Notes: generated by a model not told the origin, from the letters alone. 14,456 nt of DNA from Actinobacteria bacterium 13_1_20CM_4_69_9 (GCA_001920085.1 MNJC01000027.1:1-14456), one strand, 5' to 3'. Positions 6,420 through 12,637 are shown, counted from the first letter of the stretch. Numbers and translations are program-made.

Positions 6420-7340
6420 GTGCGCTTCGAGGGGATCCACCACGTCACCTGCATCACCGGCGACGCGCCCGGCAACGTCGACTTCTACGTCCGCGTTCTC
6501 GGCCTGAGGCTCGTGAAGAAGTCCGTCAACCAGGACGATCCGACCGTCTACCACCTCTTCTACGCCGACGAGAAGGGGAGCGCCGGCAGCGACCTGACCT
6601 TCTTCGAGTATCCGCATGCCCGGCCGGGACGTGCCGGCCGCGGCATGGTGCACCGCATCGTCTTCCGCGTCGCCTCGGCGGACGCGATCGAGTTCTGGAA
6701 CGACCGGCTCACGGCGGAAGGCGTCGACGTCGACCGCGGCGAGGGCGGGCTTCGCTTCAGCGACCCCGAGGGGCTCGACCTCGAGCTCTCCGTCGTCGAG
6801 ACGACCGACGAGCCGCTGATCGCCGACCATCCGGAGATCCCGCGCGAGCTCGCCCTGCGGGGCTTCGACGGCGTGCGTGCGTACGCCGATCCAGGCCCGA
6901 GCCGTGCGTTCCTCGAGGAGGTGCTGTCGTTCGATCCTCACGGCGACTCGGTGTGGGAGGTGCGCGGCGAGAAGCGCGGCTCCTGGTACGCATACGACGA
7001 GCCGCCGCAGGAGCCGGGCGTCCCCGGCGCCGGCACCGTCCACCATGTCGCGTTTGCGTCGCCGCCGGCCGAGCACGAGGCATGGCAGAAGCGAGTGGCC
7101 GAGAGCGGCGCGCATCCGACGCCGATCATCGACCGCTTCTACTTCAAGTCGATCTACTTCCGCGAGCCGAGCGGCGTGCTCTTCGAGATCGCGACGATCG
7201 GCCCGGGATTCACGGTCGACGAGCCGCTCGAGCATCTCGGCGAGAAGCTCTCGCTCCCGCCGGACTACGAGCACCTGCGCGCGACCGTCGAGCCGGTGCT
7301 GACGCCACTACCCGACACGCGCGAGCTCGTCCAGCGCTAG
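6420..7340 (+). CDS. Two-domain VOC ring-cleaving dioxygenase (MhqO/glyoxalase family)
   Basis: A 306-residue protein of two vicinal-oxygen-chelate modules, the size of MhqO-type ring-cleaving dioxygenases. The first module starts GIHHVTCITGDAPGNVDFYVRVLGLRLVKK, and the second contains TVHHVAFASP (206-215) and GVLFEIATIGPGF (252-264). Likely metal ligands are H8, H209 and E256, the 2-His-1-Glu set of the family. The expected reaction is extradiol-type cleavage of a hydroquinone or catechol-like substrate, but VOC proteins are diverse. The frame is open upstream to 6345, but residues before VRFEGIHH do not look coding and GTG 6420 has the TACCGT box 6 nt upstream. Its 3' end overlaps the convergent phospholipase D-like gene by 33 bp. 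Confidence 0.9.
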   Translation: MRFEGIHHVTCITGDAPGNVDFYVRVLGLRLVKKSVNQDDPTVYHLFYADEKGSAGSDLTFFEYPHARPGRAGRGMVHRIVFRVASADAIEFWNDRLTAEGVDVDRGEGGLRFSDPEGLDLELSVVETTDEPLIADHPEIPRELALRGFDGVRAYADPGPSRAFLEEVLSFDPHGDSVWEVRGEKRGSWYAYDEPPQEPGVPGAGTVHHVAFASPPAEHEAWQKRVAESGAHPTPIIDRFYFKSIYFREPSGVLFEIATIGPGFTVDEPLEHLGEKLSLPPDYEHLRATVEPVLTPLPDTRELVQR

Positions 7341-8351
7341 CGGCGGGTACTTGCCGCGGATCGCGTCGATGTAGGCGGCCATCCGTTCCGCCAGTGACGC
7401 GTCCTCGATCTCCAGCACGTTCTCGGCATTCTCCTCGCCCGAGTGCGAGAGGTTGAAGCTGCCGATGAACACGGTGTCGTCGCAGACGCACACCTTCGCG
7501 TGCATGTAATCGTGCACCGCGCCCGGCGCGTAGGGCGTCGAGCGCTTCCCGGTGAACGACGCGTTGCGCAGCACGAACATCAGGGACGGTGTCTTCCAGG
7601 TGTTGTTGCCGTTCATGCGCCACTGGTCGAACACCTCGTCGATCTGGGTCGCGTCCACGACGCCCGCCAGGTCGACCTTCTTGTCGGCGGCGACCTCCGC
7701 GAGGGTGCCGAGGATCGGGCCGGAGGTGATGATCGGAGAGGCGATGCGGATGCGCCGGCGGGCCGCGCCGATCCTGTGCGCGATCTCGTGGGCGAGCTTC
7801 TCGCCGCGTTTCGGCGAGAACCACGTCCGCACCTCGGCGTCGCCGACGCGGATCGGCTCGGTCGGCACCCTGCCGGACGCCTGTACGTCGCGCTTCTTCC
7901 AGAGTTGCGCGAAGTCCTCCTGAAACCGGATTGCAACGCCCGTCGACTCGACGATGACGATCACGTTCTCCTCGCGCGTCCACGCGTCGTCCGTCCAGTT
8001 CGTCGACCCGCTCCATACCGCTGCGCGGTCGCGGACGACGAACTTGTGGTGCATCAGGTCCGGCCACCCCGGAACCGCCGCAGTCGCGAACGGCAGCGAT
8101 TCGACCAGGCTCGGCTCCGTCTTCGGCGGTGGTGGAATCGGCGGCCGCTCGACGTCGCGATCGAGGTTGTAGACCAGGCGCACGTTGACGCCCCGCTCGT
8201 GCGCGCCGACCAGCGCGCCGCGGACGACGTCCGCGGTGTCGTCGTGCAGCCGCAGGTCGTACAGCGCCAGCTCGAGCGACTCTTTCGCAGGGGCGACGAA
8301 GTCCGCGATCATCCCCGCGACCTCGAGCGACGTCTGCCCGCCGTCGGTCAA
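7308..8351 (-). CDS. Phospholipase D-like protein with two HKD motifs
   Basis: A protein of 347 residues from TTG 8351. HKD1 is H101-x-K103-x4-D108 (MHHKFVVRD, followed by WSGSTNWT) and HKD2 is H284-x-K286-x4-D291 (MHAKVCVCD, followed by IGSFNLS). Each half carries one motif, as in the bilobed PLD fold that forms a phosphohistidine intermediate. Substrates in this superfamily range from phospholipids to DNA; nothing here decides. There is no signal peptide or membrane helix, so it is probably cytosolic. No canonical ATG/GTG fits the N-terminus: TTG 8351 has no RBS, while an in-frame CTG at 8369 (adding LITVHT) lies 7 nt after a TACCCT box. It is divergent from the GFA gene and convergent with the dioxygenase gene. 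Start uncertain, family secure. Confidence 0.88.
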   Translation of the reverse strand: MTDGGQTSLEVAGMIADFVAPAKESLELALYDLRLHDDTADVVRGALVGAHERGVNVRLVYNLDRDVERPPIPPPPKTEPSLVESLPFATAAVPGWPDLMHHKFVVRDRAAVWSGSTNWTDDAWTREENVIVIVESTGVAIRFQEDFAQLWKKRDVQASGRVPTEPIRVGDAEVRTWFSPKRGEKLAHEIAHRIGAARRRIRIASPIITSGPILGTLAEVAADKKVDLAGVVDATQIDEVFDQWRMNGNNTWKTPSLMFVLRNASFTGKRSTPYAPGAVHDYMHAKVCVCDDTVFIGSFNLSHSGEENAENVLEIEDASLAERMAAYIDAIRGKYPPLALDELARVG

Positions 8352-8375
8352 TGTATGGACGGTGATCAGGCGGCG

Positions 8376-8381
8376 TAGGGT
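8376..8381 (+). promoter_or_regulatory. Putative -10 box TAGGGT of the GFA-family gene
   Basis: TAGGGT is followed by 8 nt and GTG 8390, or by only 2 nt and GTG 8384. Leaderless spacing therefore favours GTG 8390 as the true start. Confidence 0.45.
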
Positions 8382-8382
8382 A
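8377..8382 (-). promoter_or_regulatory. Putative -10 box TACCCT of the phospholipase D-like gene
   Basis: On the minus strand, TACCCT is followed by 7 nt and an in-frame CTG at 8369. It overlaps the plus-strand TAGGGT box by five bases, so the two promoters could not be occupied at once. Confidence 0.4.
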
Positions 8383-8383
8383 C

Positions 8384-8860
8384 GTGCCCGTGACGGTCGA
8401 GCGCGAAGGTGGCTGTGCCTGTGGCGCGGTGCGCTACCGGCTCGCGTCGGAGCCGCTCTTCGTGCACTGTTGCCACTGCCTGAACTGCCAGCGGCAGACC
8501 GGGAGCGCCTTCGTCGTCAACGTGCTGATCGAGGCCGACCGCGTCGAGCTGCTCGAGGGCGAGCCCGAGCCGGTCGCCGTTCCGCGGAGCGGTGGCAAGA
8601 AGCAGAAGATCTGGCGCTGCGCCGCGTGCCAGACCGCCCTCTACAGCGAGTACACGAGCCCGCGCGTCCGCTTCGTGCGTGCCGGGACGCTCGACGATCC
8701 TTCGTCGGTCGCCCCGGACGTCCACATCTTCACGCGATCGAAGCTGCCGTGGCTGACACTGCCTGAGTCCGTTCCCGCGTTTAACGTTTACTACGACACG
8801 GAGAAGCTCTGGCCAGAGGAGAGCCTCGCACGCCTCGAAGCCCTACGCCAGTCCGCATGA
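8384..8860 (+). CDS. GFA-family zinc protein (CENP-V/GFA fold)
   Basis: A 158-residue protein of the glutathione-dependent formaldehyde-activating enzyme/CENP-V fold. Two zinc sites are readable: C11 and C13 (GGCACGAV), C30, C32 and C35 (CCHCLNCQRQTGSAF), and C79 and C82 (WRCAACQTALYSE). The name refers to an activity proposed for one member; most relatives have no proven reaction, and actinobacteria generally lack glutathione, so formaldehyde activation by glutathione is doubtful. Two in-frame GTGs (8384 and 8390) are possible starts and the promoter spacing favours 8390. The 3' end overlaps the next gene as ATGA (8857-8860), so the two are translationally coupled. Confidence 0.9.
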   Translation: MPVTVEREGGCACGAVRYRLASEPLFVHCCHCLNCQRQTGSAFVVNVLIEADRVELLEGEPEPVAVPRSGGKKQKIWRCAACQTALYSEYTSPRVRFVRAGTLDDPSSVAPDVHIFTRSKLPWLTLPESVPAFNVYYDTEKLWPEESLARLEALRQSA

Positions 8861-9087
8861 ACGACAGACGAGACGCAATCGCCGACGACCTCAGATCCCT
8901 TGCGACGGATCTGAAGAGCCTCGTCGATTCAGCCACAAGCGATCCGAAGGAACGGCGCAGGAAAGAGCGCCAGTGGCGCGCGCTCTACGGCGGGCTCAGC
9001 CTCGTCACCGCGCTCGTGGCCCGCCGCGCCGCGAACAAAGCCTGGGCGGTCCTGACGGGTGAGCGGCCGCCCGTGAAGCGCGCATAG
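8857..9087 (+). CDS. Small membrane-associated protein, DUF4235-like C-terminus
   Basis: A 76-residue protein. Residues 1-42 are highly charged and probably a helical or coiled segment (LRSLATDLKSLVD, then KERRRKERQ). Residues 43-60 (LYGGLSLVTALVARRAAN) look like one amphipathic or transmembrane helix, followed by KAWAVLTGERPP. That last part resembles DUF4235 proteins of actinobacteria (a helix, then 'VW...TGE.PP'), a family without assigned function. ATG 8857 overlaps the GFA stop. Its own stop (TAG 9085-9087) overlaps the region where the next protein should begin. A structural or membrane-linked role is a guess. Confidence 0.75.
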   Translation: MNDRRDAIADDLRSLATDLKSLVDSATSDPKERRRKERQWRALYGGLSLVTALVARRAANKAWAVLTGERPPVKRA

Positions 9088-9134
9088 GCGTCGACGTCCG
9101 CACCGAGATCGAGATCGCGCGCCCGCGCGCGGAA

Positions 9135-9521
9135 GTGTTCGCGTACGCGTCCGACCCGGCCAACGCCACCGAGTGGTACGAGAACATCAAGCAGGTGGAG
9201 TGGAGGTCTCCGCCTCCGCTCGCTGTCGGCTCCCGCGTGGCATTCACGGCGCAGTTCCTCGGCCGCCGGCTGACGTACACGTACGAGGTGGTCGAGCTCG
9301 TGGACGGCGAGCGGGTCGTGATGAGGACCGCCGAGGGGCCGTTCCCGATGGAGACGACGTACGCGTGGGCGGACGCAGGCAGCGGCACGCGAATGACGCT
9401 GCGTAACCGCGGTGAGCCATCGACGTTCTCGAAGCTCGCGGCGCCGGTGATGGCTCGCGCGATGCGCCGCGCGAACCGCGGCGACCTCGAGCGCCTCAGG
9501 TCGATTCTCGAACGGCCGTAA
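9135..9521 (+). CDS. SRPBCC-family (START/polyketide cyclase-like) protein, start unclear
   Basis: From GTG 9135 the protein has 128 residues, but homology clearly begins earlier. Codons 9090-9134 read VDVRTEIEIARPRAE, which is the usual first beta strand of SRPBCC proteins and leads directly into VFAYASDPANATEWYENIKQVEW. The frame is open back to a TGA at 9060, yet no ATG, GTG or TTG exists between. The only near-start is ATA at 9084, overlapping the previous gene's TAG as ATAG. Residues such as GSRVAFTAQFLGRRLTYTYEVVELVDGERVVMRTAEGPFPMETTY show the remaining beta-sheet, and the C-terminal helix is FSKLAAPVMARAMRRANRGDLERLRSIL. The fold binds hydrophobic ligands; the role here is unknown. 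It is the third gene of an overlapping cluster with the GFA and DUF4235-like genes. Confidence 0.82.
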   Translation: MFAYASDPANATEWYENIKQVEWRSPPPLAVGSRVAFTAQFLGRRLTYTYEVVELVDGERVVMRTAEGPFPMETTYAWADAGSGTRMTLRNRGEPSTFSKLAAPVMARAMRRANRGDLERLRSILERP

Positions 9522-9563
9522 CGAAACGGGTCGCGCGGGGACTACTGGGCGTCAACGTCGAGT

Positions 9564-9569
9564 AGGAGG
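9564..9569 (+). promoter_or_regulatory. Shine-Dalgarno sequence of the lactonase-like gene
   Basis: A perfect AGGAGG lies 6 nt before GTG 9576. It decides the start and shows that this mRNA has a leader, in contrast to the leaderless-type starts nearby. Confidence 0.75.
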
Positions 9570-9575
9570 ACAAAC

Positions 9576-10589
9576 GTGAACGCAGAGCACGTCTTCGTTC
9601 AGACGAACGAGACAGACGAGAACCGCGTCATCGCATTTGGGCGCGAAGGCAACGGAAGCCTGACGATGCGCGCCGGCGTCGCGACCGGAGGTCGAGGCGA
9701 CGGCGTCGCACATCTCACGTCGCAGGGATCGGTCGTGCTGACATCCGACCGCGAGCGCCTGCTCGTGACGAATGTCGGCTCCAACGACATCAGCGTCCTG
9801 TCGGTCGCTCCGACGCCCCAGGTGCTCGCGATCACGCCGTCGGAGGGGACGGCACCGAAGAGCATCGCCGAGCACGATGGCCTTGTCTACGTCCTGAACA
9901 CCGGGGACGGGTCGCTTGTCGGCTTCACTCTCTCGGCCGCCGAGCTCTCGCCGCTCGAGGGCTCCCGGCGCGAGCTCGGCGCAGGTGCCGACCCCGCCCA
10001 GGTCGGCTTCGCTCCTGACGGGTCCGCGCTCGTCGTGACCGACCGCGCAAGCAATGCGATCGTCGTGTTTCCCGTCGGGGCGGACGGGCGCCTGGGCGAC
10101 CCGACCACGACGATGTCCGCCGGCCCCACGCCGTACGGCTTCGCGTTCGCTGCAGGCCGCACGCTCGTCGTCGTCGAGGCGTTCGGAGCGGCGAAGGGCA
10201 AGGCCGCCGCGTCCTCTTATCGGATCGACGGCACCGTCGCGGAGGCCGTGACCGAGTCGGTCGGAAACGGCCGCAGCGAGATCTGCTGGGCGGTGGCATC
10301 GGCGGACGGCCGTCACGTCTTCACGACGAACTTCGCCGACGGAGCCGTGTCGCACTACAGCGTGGCGTCGGACGGGAGCCTCGAGCTCGTCGATGCGGTC
10401 GCCGGAACGGCCGTCGACGGCGAGCCGGGGCTGCGCGACGAGGGCCTCAGCGGTGACGGTCGGTTCCTGTACGCACTCGACGCCGATGGGGGGCGAATCT
10501 TCGCGTGGCGGGTCGCGGACGGTGCGCTCGAGCCCGTCGGCTCGTGGAACGGGCTTCCGGCGACGGTCGCCGGCCTGGCCGCGAGTTGA
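9576..10589 (+). CDS. Seven-bladed beta-propeller, lactonase-family protein
   Basis: A 337-residue propeller. Seven repeats of the form 'xLYVTNxxxxxIxVFxV' can be read, starting near residues 5 (HVFVQTNETDENRVIAFGR), 61 (RLLVTNVGSNDISVLSV), 103 (LVYVLNTGDGSLVGFTL), 151 (ALVVTDRASNAIVVFPV), 197 (LVVVEAFGAAKGKAAASSYRI), 247 (HVFTTNFADGAVSHYSV) and 297 (FLYALDADGGRIFAWRV). This matches the 6-phosphogluconolactonase-like/YncE lactonase fold. Whether it is a lactonase is unknown; many such proteins have no shown activity. There is no signal peptide, so it appears cytosolic. GTG 9576 is fixed by the strong SD. The sigma factor gene starts 22 nt after the stop but has its own -10 box, so the two may be separate units. 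Confidence 0.88.
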   Translation: MNAEHVFVQTNETDENRVIAFGREGNGSLTMRAGVATGGRGDGVAHLTSQGSVVLTSDRERLLVTNVGSNDISVLSVAPTPQVLAITPSEGTAPKSIAEHDGLVYVLNTGDGSLVGFTLSAAELSPLEGSRRELGAGADPAQVGFAPDGSALVVTDRASNAIVVFPVGADGRLGDPTTTMSAGPTPYGFAFAAGRTLVVVEAFGAAKGKAAASSYRIDGTVAEAVTESVGNGRSEICWAVASADGRHVFTTNFADGAVSHYSVASDGSLELVDAVAGTAVDGEPGLRDEGLSGDGRFLYALDADGGRIFAWRVADGALEPVGSWNGLPATVAGLAAS

Positions 10590-10602
10590 GGTAGACGCGA
10601 CG

Positions 10603-10608
10603 TACAGT
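10603..10608 (+). promoter_or_regulatory. Putative -10 box TACAGT of the sigma factor gene
   Basis: TACAGT is followed by 6 nt and GTG 10615, or by 3 nt and GTG 10612. It lies just after the lactonase stop codon. Leaderless spacing favours the second GTG. The same hexamer is used before the amidohydrolase gene. Confidence 0.5.
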
Positions 10609-10611
10609 CGC

Positions 10612-11238
10612 GTGGTGGAAGAACGGCTCTCCCGTGAGGACGCGGAGCTCGTCGCGGGACTGCGCGCAGGTGATGAGGCGGCGTTCCGCGCGCTGCTGCA
10701 GCAGTACGGCCCCGGGCTGCTCAGGGTCGCGCAGATGTACGTCTCGAGTCGAGCAGCGGCGGAGGACGTCGTCCAGGAGGCGTGGGTCGGCGTCCTACGC
10801 GGGATCGACCGGTTCGAGGGCCGGTCCTCGCTCAAGACGTGGCTCTTTCGCATCGTCGTCAACACGGCCAAGACCCGCGGGGTGCGCGATGCGCGAAGCG
10901 TTCCCTTCTCGAGTGTCGAGGACGAGGGTGGGACGGTCCCACCGGACCGCTTCTTTGCCGAGTCGGAGCGCTTCCCCGGGCATTGGTCGGTGCCTCCGTC
11001 GAGCTGGGCGGGCGTTCCCGACGAGCGCCTCGTTGCCGACGAGACGCTCGCCGTCGTCCGGCGGGCGATCGGCCGTCTTCCCGAGGCTCAGCGGACGGTG
11101 ATCACGCTGCGTGACGTCGACGGCTTCGACGCGGACGAAGTTTGTAACGCCCTCGACTTGACGGAGACGAATCAGCGCGTTCTGCTCCACCGGGCACGTG
11201 CCAGGGTGCGAGCAGCACTCGAGGAGTATCTGGGATGA
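10612..11238 (+). CDS. ECF-type RNA polymerase sigma factor
   Basis: A protein of 208 residues from the first of two adjacent GTG codons (10612, 10615). Sigma region 2 is at about 22-90 (DEAAFRALLQQYGPGLLRVAQ, then AAAEDVVQEAWVGVLRGIDRFEGRSSLKTWLFRIVVNTAKTRG). Region 4 is at about 145-205 (LAVVRRAIGRLPEAQRTVITLRDVDGFDADEVCNALDLTETNQRVLLHRARARVR) and carries the -35-binding helix-turn-helix. The linker (about 91-140) is long and proline/serine-rich, longer than in minimal ECF factors. It directs core RNA polymerase to its own regulon and should be held inactive by the anti-sigma encoded immediately downstream (ATGA overlap, 11235-11238). The combination of ECF and soluble zinc anti-sigma recalls redox-responsive SigR/RsrA-type pairs, but the signal is not shown. 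Confidence 0.94.
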   Translation: MVEERLSREDAELVAGLRAGDEAAFRALLQQYGPGLLRVAQMYVSSRAAAEDVVQEAWVGVLRGIDRFEGRSSLKTWLFRIVVNTAKTRGVRDARSVPFSSVEDEGGTVPPDRFFAESERFPGHWSVPPSSWAGVPDERLVADETLAVVRRAIGRLPEAQRTVITLRDVDGFDADEVCNALDLTETNQRVLLHRARARVRAALEEYLG

Positions 11239-11480
11239 AGCTTGAGCGTGAACTCGCCTGTCGCCAGGTCGTCGAGCTCGTGACGGCCTACCTCGACGAT
11301 GCTCTCGACCCTGTCGATCGCGAGCGGTTCGAGGAGCACCTCGTCTTCTGCGACGGGTGCGCGAACTACCTCGAGCAGATGCGGGCGACGATCCGCCTCG
11401 CCGGCGGCGCCGGCCTCGTGCTGCCGCCGGCGCTGGAGAGCCGTCTCCTGGACGCCTTCAACGATTGGCGCACGTCGTGA
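11235..11480 (+). CDS. Zinc-binding anti-sigma factor (ZAS/zf-HC2 type), soluble
   Basis: An 81-residue protein starting inside the sigma stop (ATGA). The zinc motif is H35-x3-C39-x2-C42 (EEHLVFCDGCANYL), with C9 as the probable fourth ligand. It is preceded by the typical CRQVVELVTAYLDDALDPVDRERFEEHL helix that wraps the sigma factor. There is no transmembrane helix after the domain, so it should be cytosolic, like RsrA rather than the membrane-anchored RsiW type. Such HxxxCxxC centres can lose zinc on thiol oxidation and release the sigma factor; that this one is redox-sensing is inference from the motif. Its TGA overlaps the next start as GTGA (11477-11480), tying three proteins into one operon. 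Confidence 0.92.
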   Translation: MKLERELACRQVVELVTAYLDDALDPVDRERFEEHLVFCDGCANYLEQMRATIRLAGGAGLVLPPALESRLLDAFNDWRTS

Positions 11481-11977
11481 TCGCGTACAAGTTCCTCGCC
11501 GCCGGTGCCGTCGCGCCGTTCACCGGCTTCGAGTGGCCGGTGGGCGAGTGGATCGAGGCCGACGCCGCCGATCCGTGCCGTCGCGGGGTGCACGCCTGCC
11601 GCACGCGGGATCTCCCGGTCTGGCTCGACGACGAGCTGTGGGAGGTCGAGCTCGAAGGCGCGGTGATCGAGCAGGAGCGCAAGCTCGTCGCGCCGCGCGG
11701 CCGGCTCACGCGGAGGATCGAAGGGTGGACGCCCGACACGGCGCTCGCGTTCGGCCGGTTCTGTGCGCGGCGCGCTCGGCTGCGCGTCGGCTTCGTGCCG
11801 GTGCTTTCCGGCTACGTCGGCGATGTCGACAAATTCGTCTCCCAGGGAAGGATCGCGATCGCAGGCTTCGCGTCCGCGCGGGCGGCGGAGCTGCGGGACG
11901 GGCCGGCGGCCTACGACGCCGAGCGTCTCGCTCAGGCGTCGTGGCTGGCCGAGCGACTAGAGCTCGAGCAGCCGTAA
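11477..11977 (+). CDS. Protein of unknown function co-encoded with the sigma/anti-sigma pair
   Basis: A protein of 166 residues from GTG 11477, which overlaps the anti-sigma stop (GTGA). The frame is open further upstream, but those codons are the shadow of the anti-sigma gene. The N-terminus IAYKFLAAGAVAPFTGFEWPVGEW is followed by a conserved-looking cysteine/histidine cluster C34-x6-H39-A-C41 (PCRRGVHACR), then acidic/aromatic DLPVWLDDELWEVEL and a two-strand region VAPRGRLTRRIEGW. The C-terminal part (about 85-166) is helical and alanine-rich. The 'KF ... GF.W..GEW ... C..G.HAC' layout is distantly like small DUF7666-type domains, which I cannot confirm without a search. There is no signal peptide or clear membrane helix. 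Its tight coupling suggests a partner or output of the sigma switch. Confidence 0.78.
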   Translation: MIAYKFLAAGAVAPFTGFEWPVGEWIEADAADPCRRGVHACRTRDLPVWLDDELWEVELEGAVIEQERKLVAPRGRLTRRIEGWTPDTALAFGRFCARRARLRVGFVPVLSGYVGDVDKFVSQGRIAIAGFASARAAELRDGPAAYDAERLAQASWLAERLELEQP

Positions 11978-12006
11978 CGTTGTCGGTCGAGCCGCGACTG
12001 CAGATC

Positions 12007-12444
12007 ATGCGCCTTCGCTCGTTTGCCGCATTGCTCGCTCTCACCGTGGCGGTGCCGCTTGCGGCGGCGGCGACGAGTGCGAGCATCGCCGCGAAGCAGT
12101 CTGCGTACGGCCGGATCCTGTTCGACGGTCGCGGCTTCGTCCTCTACGCGTTCACGCGGGACGCGCACGGAAAGAGCGCGTGCAGCGGCGCCTGCGCGAA
12201 GGCGTGGCCGCCGTATCTCGTCAAGTCGCGCCCGAGCGGGGGAGCAGGGGTCGCCGCCGCCCGCCTCGGCACGACTCGGCGCGCAGATGGCTCGCTGCAG
12301 GCGACTTACGCGGGACGCCCGCTCTACTACTACGTCGGCGACCGCAAGCCCGGGCAGATTCTGTGCCAGAACGTGGTCGAGTACGGTGGCTACTGGCGAG
12401 TCGTCCGGCCGTCCGGCGCGCTCGTCACGAGTCGTTCGCGCTAG
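12007..12444 (+). CDS. Exported protein with PF03640-type 'secreted repeat' (COG4315)
   Basis: A 145-residue protein. Residues 1-25 form a signal peptide (RLR, hydrophobic core, AAAATSA) without a lipobox. The mature part has two copies of the family repeat: YGRILFDGRGFVLYAFTRDAHGKSACSGACAKAWPPY (34-70) and ATYAGRPLYYYVGDRKPGQILCQNVVEYGGYWRVVRPSG (99-137). Cysteines C59 and C63, and C120, are placed as usual for the family and may form disulfides outside the cell. The molecular function of this widespread repeat is not established. ATG 12007 has no clear RBS. A TAACGT overlapping the previous stop codon (11975-11980) could be its -10 box with a roughly 20-nt leader. It is close enough (29 nt) to be part of the sigma operon. 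Confidence 0.88.
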   Translation: MRLRSFAALLALTVAVPLAAAATSASIAAKQSAYGRILFDGRGFVLYAFTRDAHGKSACSGACAKAWPPYLVKSRPSGGAGVAAARLGTTRRADGSLQATYAGRPLYYYVGDRKPGQILCQNVVEYGGYWRVVRPSGALVTSRSR

Positions 12445-12527
12445 CTCGACTCGGCGAGGATCAGCACGATCGTCGCGATCGCAACCGTTGACAGTTCGGG
12501 GACAAGCTTCCCCCGGTTCGCCACCAC
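12441..12527 (-). other. Short hydrophobic minus-strand frame, possible gene remnant
   Basis: Between stops at 12543-12545 and 12441-12443, a GTG-start frame reads MVANRGKLVPELSTVAIATIVLILAESS: a polar start and one hydrophobic helix. It resembles the tail of a multi-pass membrane protein more than a complete gene. No RBS or -10 box is seen. It overlaps the PF03640 gene's stop codon tail to tail. This is the only coding-like signal in the 199-bp gap before the MBL-fold gene. Confidence 0.2.
12498..12513. repeat. Small inverted repeat GGGGA-N6-TCCCC
   Basis: A 5-bp GC-rich stem with a 6-nt loop that itself overlaps the palindrome AAGCTT (12504-12509). It lies in the gap between the PF03640 and MBL-fold genes. 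It may be a REP-like fragment or a weak terminator stem; no T-run follows. TTGACA occurs at 12488-12493 but has no -10 box at usual spacing. Confidence 0.3.
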
Positions 12528-12631
12528 GCGAGGTAGGTGCGTTCACTCGCGAGGCGCGTGCGGCGTGTCGCGTCCTCCACGACGCGCGTTTCTTCGACAC
12601 CGCGCCTTTCCCTGCCGACGAGCGCTTGCTC

Positions 12632-12637
12632 TAGGAT
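12632..12637 (+). promoter_or_regulatory. Putative -10 box TAGGAT of the MBL-fold gene
   Basis: TAGGAT is followed by 6 nt and GTG 12644. There is no Shine-Dalgarno sequence. The spacing is identical to that of the VOC dioxygenase and right-edge cupin genes. Confidence 0.5.

Noticed and set aside
7308..7340. 33-bp tail-to-tail overlap of the dioxygenase and phospholipase D-like genes as a sign of frameshift
   Set aside because: Both proteins look complete at their C-termini, and a second convergent overlap (13266-13276) shows this is normal compaction here.
12488..12493. Perfect TTGACA as a -35 element for the MBL-fold gene
   Set aside because: No -10-like hexamer lies 16-18 nt downstream (CCCCGG there), and the TAGGAT box near 12632 is too far away.
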